DNA of 5,826 nt from positions 1 through 5,826 of the forward strand of contig CAZPVJ010000037.1 in NCBI GenBank assembly GCA_964590005.1, read 5' to 3'. A program made the position numbers and the translations under genes. Below, piece after piece: positions 1 to 5,738 of this stretch. This DNA is from CALJFL01 sp964590005 (GTDB lineage Bacteria; Pseudomonadota; Gammaproteobacteria; Pseudomonadales; Halieaceae). A model generated the notes under the pieces. It was not told the origin of the DNA, ran no database searches, and saw nothing but the letters and a program-made list of their open reading frames with translations. How positions within the stretch are numbered: the stretch's first letter is position 1; every line of letters begins with the position of its first letter.

Positions 1-91
1 CCAGGGTGCGCAGGCGCTTGGTGCCAAACAACATGATGACGATTGCCAGAATAATCAGCAATTGCCAGATACTAATACCGCCTAATCCCAT
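1..91 (-). CDS. tatA: Sec-independent protein translocase subunit TatA (5' end only, cut by window edge)
   Basis: TatA is the small inner-membrane subunit that oligomerises to let folded twin-arginine signal proteins cross the membrane, working with TatB and TatC. Only the first 30 residues lie in the window. They begin MGLGGISIWQLLIIL, followed by a single hydrophobic transmembrane helix (about residues 6-22) and the family's Phe-Gly hinge (F22-G23), then a basic stretch (TKRLR) that opens the amphipathic helix. This is very close to the N-terminus of E. coli TatA (MGGISIWQLLII). The ATG is supported by a strong AAGGAG site 6 nt upstream. It lies 12 nt after the hisE stop, so it is probably co-transcribed with hisIE. 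tatB and tatC would be expected beyond the edge. TatB is an alternative for a truncated homologue, but the GISIWQLL start favours TatA. Confidence 0.93.
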   Translation of the reverse strand, partial: MGLGGISIWQLLIILAIVIMLFGTKRLRTL

Positions 92-97
92 GATCTT

Positions 98-103
98 CTC
101 CTT
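98..103 (-). promoter_or_regulatory. Strong Shine-Dalgarno site for tatA
   Basis: The minus strand reads AAGGAG directly after the hisE TAA stop codon, with 6 nt before the tatA ATG. It is the best ribosome binding site in the window. It fits a TatA made in larger amounts than the histidine enzymes encoded just before it on the same presumed transcript; that excess is known for TatA in other bacteria and is inference here. Confidence 0.75.
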
Positions 104-439
104 TTACTCCGCGGACTCGCGCGCGGCTTTTTCGGTTAATCCTGAAATATCAAAGCGTTGCTTCAGGCACTCAAGTACCTCGTTAGCGTCACCGTCCAGG
201 TGCGATAGCATCACGAGGCAGTGAAACCACAGGTCTGCTACTTCACCTACCAGCTCTTGCCGGGGGCCTCCCGCCGCAACGTCCTTGGCTGCGAGGACGA
301 CCTCCGTGGCCTCTTCGCCTACTTTTTCCAAAATTTTGTTAAGGCCTTTCTCATGCAGGCTCGCAACGTAGGATTCGCTGGGGTCAGCGGTGCGCCGCTG
401 GGCGAGAATGGCAGTCAATTGTTGCAGGACGTCGCTCAT
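104..439 (-). CDS. hisE: Phosphoribosyl-ATP pyrophosphatase (HisE)
   Basis: HisE hydrolyses phosphoribosyl-ATP to phosphoribosyl-AMP and pyrophosphate, the second step of histidine biosynthesis, in the cytoplasm. The 111-residue length is typical for a stand-alone HisE. It belongs to the all-alpha MazG-like NTP pyrophosphohydrolases. The Mg-binding acidic motifs are visible as E42-E43-x-x-E46 in the helix KILEKVGEEATEVVLAAK and E66-x-x-D69 in EVADLWFHCLVML. The substrate-side motif SYVASLHEKG (residues 23-32) is also present. The ATG overlaps the hisI stop codon by 4 nt (ATGA), and no strong ribosome site precedes it, so translation is probably coupled to hisI. In E. coli this activity is the C-terminal half of a fused HisIE; here it is separate. 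Confidence 0.96.
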   Translation of the reverse strand: MSDVLQQLTAILAQRRTADPSESYVASLHEKGLNKILEKVGEEATEVVLAAKDVAAGGPRQELVGEVADLWFHCLVMLSHLDGDANEVLECLKQRFDISGLTEKAARESAE

Positions 440-837
440 ACTTTTTTCCGGTAGATAGTGGCCGGGTCTTCAATCACTTCCTCGGTGATGGTGATGCCAT
501 CGTCGTCAACACGTTGAAAGAAGCAGTGTCGGCGTCCCGTGTGGCAGGCGATCCCGCCAACCTGTTCCACTTTCATCAGTACGGTATCGGCATCACAATC
601 AATTCGCAATTCCCGCAGCTGTTGGATGTGACCGGATTCCTCTCCCTTGCGCCACAATGCCTGACGTGATCGCGACCAGTAGATGGCGCGATTCTCCGCC
701 AGGGTCAGTGCCAGCGCTTCCGGGTTCATCCAGGCGAGCATCAAGACCTCGCCAGTCTGCCAGTCCTGGGCGATTGCGGGCACGAGGTTCTGCTCGTTCC
801 ACTTAATGCGTTCAGCAATATCAATTCTTTCGGTCAT
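436..837 (-). CDS. hisI: Phosphoribosyl-AMP cyclohydrolase (HisI)
   Basis: HisI opens the adenine ring of phosphoribosyl-AMP to give ProFAR, the third step of histidine biosynthesis, using Zn and Mg. At 133 residues it is normal for a stand-alone enzyme. Visible family motifs are LMLAWMNPEAL (32-42), the substrate loop WRKGEESGH (62-70), the Mg-binding D80-C81-D82-x-D84 and the Zn-binding C98-H-T-G-R-R-H-C105. The D-C-D-x-D motif supplies the third zinc cysteine (C81). No key residue is missing. The ATG at 837 matches the expected N-terminus; upstream there is only a weak GGA 8 nt away. It lies 52 nt after ubiB and overlaps hisE by 4 nt. Its product's substrate is made by the HisE encoded next to it, so the two consecutive enzymes are made from coupled genes. 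Confidence 0.97.
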   Translation of the reverse strand: MTERIDIAERIKWNEQNLVPAIAQDWQTGEVLMLAWMNPEALALTLAENRAIYWSRSRQALWRKGEESGHIQQLRELRIDCDADTVLMKVEQVGGIACHTGRRHCFFQRVDDDGITITEEVIEDPATIYRKKV

Positions 838-860
838 AGCGTGTGTCCGGTCGGCCGCGC

Positions 861-889
861 ATTATCGCACAGCGCGTCGGCATCGGAAA
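861..889 (-). promoter_or_regulatory. Weak candidate sigma-70 promoter for hisI-hisE-tatA
   Basis: In the gap between ubiB and hisI the minus strand carries GATAAT (861-866), five of six matches to the -10 consensus, preceded by TGC as in an extended -10. With a 17 nt spacer, the -35 position holds TTTCCG (884-889), only three of six matches. Transcription would start about 17 nt before the hisI ATG. The same region can form a short CGCGC/GCGCG stem, but without a T-run, so it is not a terminator. Readthrough from ubiB is equally plausible. Confidence 0.25.
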
Positions 890-2539
890 TTAGTCGTCGC
901 TGCTGCGAGGCCAGAGCAAAATCACAGCCAGCCCGCCCAGAACCCAGCTGCTTAACGGCGCATTGCCCAGGTGTTGCCAGCCGTTGGGAAAGGCCGCGAT
1001 GGCAGCGAATATGCAGGCGACAGCCGCCAGTAACTGGCGTTTGCGCTGTTTTTGGTGATTGGCCGCCTGCTGTTTGAGCTCTGCTACCTGGCGCTGTTGT
1101 TGCTGCAGTCGCTCCTCGTTCTCGCGTGAATGCTGCAGATTTTCCAGTACCGCGTCGGGTAGTTGTGGCAGTTGCTCAAGCCATGCCGGGGCATGTTGTT
1201 GCAATCGCCTTAGCATTGACTGGGGTGAGTACCGTTCCTGTAGCCAGTTCTCCAGAAAAGGTTGAGCGGTTTCCCAAAGGTTCAGGTCGGGGTAGAGCTG
1301 CCGACCCAACCCCTCGATATTCAGCAGTGTTTTCTGCAGTAATACCAGCGAGGGCTGCACCTCCATGTCGAAGCGTCGCGCGGTTCGGAACAGGTAGATC
1401 AGCAGTTGGCCGAACGAAATCTCACTAATGGGTCGTTCAAACACTGGCTCGCACACTGCGCGCAGCGCTGATTCGAAGTCCTGTACCCGTGTCTGTGGTG
1501 GCACCCAGCCACACTCCACGTGTAATTGGGCCACGGTCCGATAGTCGCGCTGGAAAATTCCCAGCAGGTTGCGGGCCAGGTAGTACTGGTCGGCATCGCT
1601 CAGGCTGCCAATGATTGCGCAATCAACGGCGATATAACTGGGGTCGTCGGGGTCGCTGGCATCGACGAAAATATTTCCCGGATGCATGTCGGCATGGAAG
1701 AAGCTGTCGCGAAGCACCTGCGTGAAAAAAATCTCCACCCCGCGCTCGCCCAACAGTTTGAGGTCGGTACCCCGGGCTCGCAATGCGTCCAGGTCGGTAA
1801 CCGGGATGCCGCTGATCCGCTCCATGGTGAACACATTATGACGGGTGTACTCCCAATAGACCTCGGGCACATAAACCAGGTTGCTGTCGGTGAAATTGCG
1901 ACGCAGCTGGGAAGCGTTGGCGGCCTCCCTGGCGAGGTCCAGTTCGTCCAGGATCGTCAATTCGTAGTCGCTGACGACCTCAACCGGTCGCAGGCGCCTG
2001 CCGTCGGGTAGATATTTGCGCACCAGTCTGGCCAGGGTCATCATGAGCGCGATATCCTGGCGTATGATCGGCTCTATATCCGGGCGTACCACCTTGACTA
2101 CCACTTGCTTGCCATCGGGCAGGGTCGCGGCGTGAACCTGTGCCACCGAGGCCGATGCCATTGGTGTCCTGTCAAAGCTGGCGTAGAGCTCGTCTACCGG
2201 GTGCCCCAGTGCACTCTCGATAATGGCGACTGACTGCTCTTCGGGGAAGGGGGGCACATCATCTTGCAGCTTGGCCAGTTCATCGGCAATGTCTTCCGGC
2301 AGAAGATCCCTGCGGGTAGACAACATCTGGCCGAACTTGATAAAGACCGGACCCAGGTCCTCAAGCGCGCAGCGCAGGCGCTCACCCCGGTTCAATTCCG
2401 GGGCCTTGGTCAGTCGCCAGGGAGAATACCGCACGGCGTATCTCGGTACGGGTGGTAAGCGATCGACGTCGACCAGCTCGTCCAGCCGGTAGCGACCAAC
2501 GGTCCGAAGTATTGTGAGGAGGCGTGCCAATCGCGACAT
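890..2539 (-). CDS. ubiB: Ubiquinone biosynthesis protein UbiB (atypical ABC1/ADCK-family kinase/ATPase)
   Basis: UbiB is a membrane-anchored member of the ABC1/ADCK/UbiB protein-kinase-like family, needed for aerobic ubiquinone synthesis; it is thought to act as an ATPase that helps extract or deliver lipid intermediates. The 549-residue length compares with 546 in E. coli. Family hallmarks in order: the KxGQ motif K68-F-G-Q71, the Ala-rich nucleotide loop in place of the kinase Gly-rich loop (A128-SASVAQVH), the ATP lysine K149, ExD at E199-L-D201, the catalytic HADMHPGN (282-289) and the metal-loop triad D306-C307-A308, where E. coli has D-C-G. A Gln- and Glu-rich probable coiled coil (about 464-500) leads to two C-terminal transmembrane segments (about 502-518 and 527-544). 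The ATG lies 7 nt after the ubiJ stop with only a distant AAGG, suggesting translational coupling. Confidence 0.97.
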   Translation of the reverse strand: MSRLARLLTILRTVGRYRLDELVDVDRLPPVPRYAVRYSPWRLTKAPELNRGERLRCALEDLGPVFIKFGQMLSTRRDLLPEDIADELAKLQDDVPPFPEEQSVAIIESALGHPVDELYASFDRTPMASASVAQVHAATLPDGKQVVVKVVRPDIEPIIRQDIALMMTLARLVRKYLPDGRRLRPVEVVSDYELTILDELDLAREAANASQLRRNFTDSNLVYVPEVYWEYTRHNVFTMERISGIPVTDLDALRARGTDLKLLGERGVEIFFTQVLRDSFFHADMHPGNIFVDASDPDDPSYIAVDCAIIGSLSDADQYYLARNLLGIFQRDYRTVAQLHVECGWVPPQTRVQDFESALRAVCEPVFERPISEISFGQLLIYLFRTARRFDMEVQPSLVLLQKTLLNIEGLGRQLYPDLNLWETAQPFLENWLQERYSPQSMLRRLQQHAPAWLEQLPQLPDAVLENLQHSRENEERLQQQQRQVAELKQQAANHQKQRKRQLLAAVACIFAAIAAFPNGWQHLGNAPLSSWVLGGLAVILLWPRSSDD

Positions 2540-2546
2540 ACGCCGA

Positions 2547-3188
2547 TCAGGCCTTCAGCTGTTCTATTTTCTGGCGCAGACGACGGGCGCGTGATTCCAG
2601 TCGCTCAACCCGCACCGACAGGGACTGAACATCGTCGTAGAAGTCTTCAAGTTCCAGACGGGGGGGGCTGAGCCGGGCTTCCTCGTGCACAAATTCCTCC
2701 AGCTGCCGCTCCAGGCTGTTTCTCGCTTGCTGCCCCCAGCTGAAGCCACCGCGCAACACTTCGGCCAGTTGGTGGCCGACGACGTCGCCCAATGTGTCTA
2801 CCAGCGGTGCCTCCCAATCAATATCCAGGGTGCTGATAATCTGTTGGAGTTCCAGTAGGGGTGCGCTTTCGCCCTCCAGTTCCAGTGCGCCGTTGATCAG
2901 GCAGGCCGCGGGATCATCGGCCGCGGCCAGTTCCGTGAAATCCGCAGCGGCGCCTCGAACCCGGGTGGTAACCGGCCCCTCAAATACCCCCATCAACCGG
3001 ACTTTTTCGCCCTGGGGTTGCAGGAATATGGTTACCGGGGGCGCCGTGCATTCCAGGGCGAAGACGCAGTCCTCCAGCTCTTCGAGCTCAGCTCCCGCCC
3101 GCGGCGCCAGTGTCAGTGCACGATTAACCAGGCTCTCCAGTGCTGCGAGGGCGGCTGTGTGCAGCGTAGGGTTGATACCCTCGGTCAT
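2547..3188 (-). CDS. ubiJ: Ubiquinone biosynthesis accessory factor UbiJ (SCP2 domain)
   Basis: UbiJ (formerly YigP) is a soluble accessory protein of the aerobic Ubi complex that binds hydrophobic ubiquinone precursors through an SCP2-type lipid pocket, and partners UbiK. The 213-residue product has an SCP2-like domain (about 15-122) ending with the typical INGALELEGESAPLLELQ segment (98-115). An amphipathic linker follows, then a C-terminal coiled coil (about 178-212, SLSVRVERLESRARRLRQ) of the type that contacts UbiK. Sequence identity in this family is low, so the call rests on the SCP2 motif, the coiled coil and the diagnostic position between ubiE and ubiB. The ATG is 1 nt after the ubiE stop (TGACATG), with AAGG 6 nt upstream. 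An eight-C run on the coding strand falls just before the coiled coil (S174-P-P-R177). Confidence 0.93.
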   Translation of the reverse strand: MTEGINPTLHTAALAALESLVNRALTLAPRAGAELEELEDCVFALECTAPPVTIFLQPQGEKVRLMGVFEGPVTTRVRGAAADFTELAAADDPAACLINGALELEGESAPLLELQQIISTLDIDWEAPLVDTLGDVVGHQLAEVLRGGFSWGQQARNSLERQLEEFVHEEARLSPPRLELEDFYDDVQSLSVRVERLESRARRLRQKIEQLKA

Positions 3189-3189
3189 G

Positions 3190-3942
3190 TCAGGCCTTCA
3201 GGCCCTTGTGCAGGGCGACTATACCGCCCGTCATATTATGGTACTCGCAGCGACTGAAGCCGGCGTCTTCCATCATGTCCTTCAGGGATTCCTGGTCAGG
3301 GTGCATGCGAATGGATTCGGCCAGGTATTGGTAACTGTCACTGTCGTTGGCGACCAGTTTGCCCATGAATGGCAGGACCCTGAACGAGTAAGTGTCGTAG
3401 GCGCGGCTGAGCAGTGGGTTGCCGGGCTTTGAAAACTCCAGAACCAGCAGGCGACCACCCGGCTTCAGGACCCGCAGCATCGACCGCAGTGCCCTGGATT
3501 TGTCGGTGACATTGCGCAGGCCGAACGCGATGGTAACGCAGTCAAAGCTTTCATCTGGAAAGGGTAAATCCTGGGCATCTGCTTGTACGAATTCGATATG
3601 GTCCAGGCGTCCGCTATCGATAAGTTTGTCGCGGCCTACCTCCAGCATGGCGCCGTTGATATCGGCCAGTACCACGCGACCCTCGGGGCCCACCAGCTCC
3701 GCGAACCGGGCAGCGAGGTCACCAGTGCCGCCCGCGATATCCAGCACCGCATTACCTTTGCGCACTCCGCTTAATTCGATAGTGAAGCGCTTCCATAGCC
3801 GGTGGATACCGCCAGACATAAGGTCATTCATGAGGTCGTAGCGTGATGCCACGGAGTCGAAAACGTCCGCTACAAGGCCGGCCTTGGCGTCTTTCTCAAC
3901 CTTTCGGTAGCCGAAGTCTGTTGTCTCTTTGTCACTACTCAT
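3190..3942 (-). CDS. ubiE: Ubiquinone/menaquinone biosynthesis C-methyltransferase UbiE
   Basis: UbiE is the S-adenosylmethionine-dependent C-methyltransferase that methylates the quinone ring in ubiquinone synthesis, and demethylmenaquinone where that pathway exists. The 250 residues match the usual length (251 in E. coli). Visible motifs are the N-terminal VFDSVASRYDLMNDLMSGG (27-45), SAM motif I VLDIAGGTGDLA (66-77), the acidic residue ending motif II (VVLADI, D94), the signature GLRNVTDKSRALRSMLRVLKPGG (141-163), and the C-terminal SYQYLAESIRMHPDQE (203-218) and HNMTGGIVALHKG (235-247). The ATG gives the standard start; a GAGG site 9 nt upstream lies partly inside a short hairpin. It is the first gene of the ubiE-ubiJ-ubiB cluster and has its own candidate promoter. 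No menaquinone genes are seen, so which quinone is made here cannot be decided. Confidence 0.98.
   Translation of the reverse strand: MSSDKETTDFGYRKVEKDAKAGLVADVFDSVASRYDLMNDLMSGGIHRLWKRFTIELSGVRKGNAVLDIAGGTGDLAARFAELVGPEGRVVLADINGAMLEVGRDKLIDSGRLDHIEFVQADAQDLPFPDESFDCVTIAFGLRNVTDKSRALRSMLRVLKPGGRLLVLEFSKPGNPLLSRAYDTYSFRVLPFMGKLVANDSDSYQYLAESIRMHPDQESLKDMMEDAGFSRCEYHNMTGGIVALHKGLKA
3195..3198 (-). promoter_or_regulatory. Shine-Dalgarno site for ubiJ inside the end of ubiE
   Basis: The minus strand has AAGG within the last sense codons of ubiE (Lys-Ala), 6 nt before the ubiJ ATG. Because it lies inside the upstream reading frame, with stop and start only 1 nt apart, ribosomes finishing ubiE are well placed to restart on ubiJ. 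This fits two proteins of the same Ubi complex being made together. Confidence 0.5.
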
Positions 3943-3953
3943 GGCGACTCGCC
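3943..3953 (-). promoter_or_regulatory. Short hairpin directly before the ubiE start codon
   Basis: The minus strand reads GGCGAGTCGCC, an inverted repeat that can form a 4-bp GGCG/CGCC stem with a 3 nt loop (the loop bases could not pair usefully). It abuts the ubiE ATG and includes the last two G of the only evident Shine-Dalgarno site (AGAGG). If it folds it would partly hide the ribosome site. The stem is short and may be chance in GC-rich DNA. Confidence 0.3.
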
Positions 3954-3970
3954 TCTGCGGATGCGGACTT

Positions 3971-4000
3971 ATTGTAACGCGCCGGCAGGCCTTTGGTCAG
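3971..4000 (-). promoter_or_regulatory. Candidate sigma-70 promoter for ubiE-ubiJ-ubiB
   Basis: In the 70 nt gap before ubiE the minus strand has a -35-like CTGACC (3995-4000, four of six matches), an 18 nt spacer and a -10-like TACAAT (3971-3976, five of six matches). Transcription would begin near 3964, giving a leader of roughly 20 nt. The gap is the widest in the window and separates two functional groups, which makes an internal promoter reasonable. No terminator for the upstream hslVU unit is visible, so readthrough is also possible. Confidence 0.45.
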
Positions 4001-4012
4001 GCTCGTGAAATC

Positions 4013-4405
4013 TCAGGGGTCGAACTGGATAACCTGGACGTCGGGATCCCTGGACTGGCCAGCAGCGGACAGCCGGTCGAGATAGTTTTGCCACCATGCC
4101 TCCTGGTGGGTGCACAGGTCGTGAAGATAAGACCAGGAATACAGGCCGGTGTCGTGGCCATCGTCAAAAACCAATTGCAGGGCGTAATGCCCGACAGGCT
4201 TTATGGAAGTGATATTGACGGTGGACTTACCGGTTTGCAGCACTTCCTGACCCGGGCCGTGGCCGCGGACCTCTGCCGAGGGCGAGTAAACCCGCAGGTA
4301 TTCGCAGCTTAACGAGTACTGCTCATCATTGCCGTAATCCAGCGCGAGCTGGCGAGAGCGGCGATGCAAGTTGATCCCGATGGGTCGCTTGTCGGTATCA
4401 GTCAT
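4013..4405 (-). CDS. DUF971 / gamma-butyrobetaine hydroxylase-like N-terminal domain protein, function unknown
   Basis: This 130-residue protein is a single-domain member of the DUF971 (GBBH-like N-terminal) family. Diagnostic segments are INLHRRSRQLALDY (11-24), the near-invariant CEYLRVYSPSAEVRGHGPGQ (34-53) and VGHYALQLVFDDGHDTGLYSW (71-91), then YLDRLSAAGQSRD (108-120). In gamma-butyrobetaine hydroxylase the related domain binds zinc through three Cys and one His; here C34 and H84 remain but the Cys cluster does not, so zinc binding is doubtful. The same domain is fused to ApbC/Mrp-type Fe-S carriers such as plant HCF101, hinting at Fe-S or metal biology, but no function is established for the stand-alone protein. 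It has no signal peptide or membrane segment. A TAAGG site overlapping the hslU stop precedes the ATG by 8 nt, and the gap to hslU is 10 nt, so it is probably in the hslVU operon. Confidence 0.92.
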   Translation of the reverse strand: MTDTDKRPIGINLHRRSRQLALDYGNDEQYSLSCEYLRVYSPSAEVRGHGPGQEVLQTGKSTVNITSIKPVGHYALQLVFDDGHDTGLYSWSYLHDLCTHQEAWWQNYLDRLSAAGQSRDPDVQVIQFDP

Positions 4406-4415
4406 TATCTTCGCC

Positions 4416-5738
4416 TTACAGAATGAATCTCGACAGGTCCTCGTCGGCGCTCAACTCGCCTAGCTGGTCGTCAACGTAGCCAGCATCGATGCTGATTGCA
4501 CCACCCTGCAGGCTGGTGTCGGCGGCACTGAAAGAGACCTCTTCCAGCAGCCGTTCCATGACTGTATGTAGCCGACGCGCGCCTATGTTCTCGGTACGCT
4601 CGTTGACCTGCCAGGCAGTCTCGGCGATACGTCGCAAACCCTCGTCTGTGAACATTACTTCCAGGCCCTCAGTGGCCAGCAAGGCCTGGTACTGTTCAGT
4701 CAGGGACGCGTCCGGCTCGGTCAGGATGCGCTCAAAGTCCTCCGGACTCAGGGCATTCAGCTCCACCCTGATTGGCAGGCGCCCCTGCAGCTCCGGAATC
4801 AGGTCCGAGGGCTTGGCGAGGTGGAACGCACCCGATGCGATGAACAGGATATGGTCCGTTTTGATCATCCCGTGCTTGGTGCTTACGGTAGAGCCCTCGA
4901 TCAGCGGTAACAGGTCCCGTTGTACGCCCTCTCGTGATACGTCTGCGCCGGCCCCCTCGCTGCGTTTGGCCACCTTATCCAGTTCATCGATGAAAACGAT
5001 CCCGTTCTGTTCGGCCGCGTCAATCGCCTTTTGCTTGATTTCGTCCTCGTTGATCATCCGGGAGGCTTCCTCGTCGCACAGTGCTTCGAAGGCCGCCTTG
5101 ACGGTCATCTTGCTGGTTTTGGTCTGTTGCCGGGACATGTTGGAAAACATGCTCTGCAACTGGTTGGTCATTTCTTCCATACCCGGTGGCGCCATAATCT
5201 CAACGCCTGCCGGCTTGCTGCTAAGCTCAACGTCCACTTCTTTGTCGTCGAGATCGCCCTCACGAAACTTTTTTCTCAACAGCTGGCGTGTTGTGGAGTT
5301 GCTATCACTGGTTGTATCTCGGGCCGGTGGCAACAAAATATCGAGAATACGTTCTTCCGCAGACTCCTCGGCCAGTGAACGCACCCGGGTCATCTCCTGC
5401 TCCCGGAACAGCTTGACCGACATGTCTGCCAGGTCCCGGATGATCGACTCCACGTCGCGACCCACATAGCCCACCTCGGTGAACTTGGTCGCTTCTACTT
5501 TGACAAACGGTGCATTGGCCAGGCGAGCGAGTCGTCGCGCTATCTCGGTTTTACCCACACCGGTGGGGCCTATCATCAGGATGTTCTTGGGGGTAATCTC
5601 GCTGCGCAGTTCCTCGGACAGCTGCATCCGCCGCCAGCGGTTGCGCAATGCGATGGCAACAGCGCGCTTGGCATCGTCCTGACCAATGATGTGCTTGTCG
5701 AGCTCGTGAACGATCTCTCTTGGAGTCATGTTGGACAT
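4416..5738 (-). CDS. hslU: ATP-dependent protease ATPase subunit HslU (ClpY)
   Basis: HslU is the AAA+ hexameric unfoldase that feeds substrates to the HslV peptidase in the cytoplasm. At 440 residues it is near the E. coli length (443). Features in order: N-terminal MTPREIVHELDKHIIGQ (4-20), Walker A GPTGVGKT (57-64), the pore loop G90-Y91-V92-G93, the intermediate (I) domain about 108-238 with the PPGMEEMTNQLQSMF segment (184-198), Walker B IVFIDE (247-252), the DVSREGVQRDLLP segment (266-278), sensor 1 region ILFIASGAFH, arginine finger R320 in ELQGRLPIRVEL, and the sensor 2 region GARRLHTVMERLLEE (386-400). The C-terminus EDLSRFIL is the tail that docks into HslV to activate it. The ATG follows the hslV TAA with no gap. 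Met4 is an alternative start, but Met1 matches the E. coli MSEMTPREIV start. Confidence 0.98.
   Translation of the reverse strand: MSNMTPREIVHELDKHIIGQDDAKRAVAIALRNRWRRMQLSEELRSEITPKNILMIGPTGVGKTEIARRLARLANAPFVKVEATKFTEVGYVGRDVESIIRDLADMSVKLFREQEMTRVRSLAEESAEERILDILLPPARDTTSDSNSTTRQLLRKKFREGDLDDKEVDVELSSKPAGVEIMAPPGMEEMTNQLQSMFSNMSRQQTKTSKMTVKAAFEALCDEEASRMINEDEIKQKAIDAAEQNGIVFIDELDKVAKRSEGAGADVSREGVQRDLLPLIEGSTVSTKHGMIKTDHILFIASGAFHLAKPSDLIPELQGRLPIRVELNALSPEDFERILTEPDASLTEQYQALLATEGLEVMFTDEGLRRIAETAWQVNERTENIGARRLHTVMERLLEEVSFSAADTSLQGGAISIDAGYVDDQLGELSADEDLSRFIL

Noticed and set aside
464..840. hisI as a fused hisIE gene or a frameshifted fusion, given the 4 nt overlap with hisE.
   Set aside because: The ATGA overlap is a normal coupling arrangement, both proteins have full stand-alone lengths, and both retain all catalytic motifs.
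838..889. A GC-rich stem (CGCGC/GCGCG) between ubiB and hisI as a terminator.
   Set aside because: The stem is 5 bp with an 11 nt loop and no following T-run, so it does not look like an intrinsic terminator.
1526..2011. A 161-codon plus-strand frame antisense to ubiB with a fairly ordinary amino acid mix.
   Set aside because: It is the complement of the conserved catalytic core of ubiB, including the HADMHPGN region, whose conservation explains the frame. No promoter or convincing homology is visible.
2547..2900. A possible EsrE-like small RNA in the 3' half of ubiJ, as described for E. coli yigP.
   Set aside because: I see no recognisable promoter or terminator hairpin with a T-run here, and the coding sequence remains a convincing coiled coil. 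Position alone does not support an RNA gene.
2794..3432. A 212-codon open frame on the plus strand across ubiJ and the end of ubiE.
   Set aside because: It crosses two real genes on the other strand, is Ser-rich and low complexity, and has no recognisable family features.
4489..5469. A 326-codon open frame on the plus strand antisense to hslU.
   Set aside because: It lies wholly within a complete, well-conserved hslU, is very rich in Ser and Arg as expected for a complement shadow, and shows no domain I recognise. Long antisense frames arise readily from codon bias in GC-rich genes.
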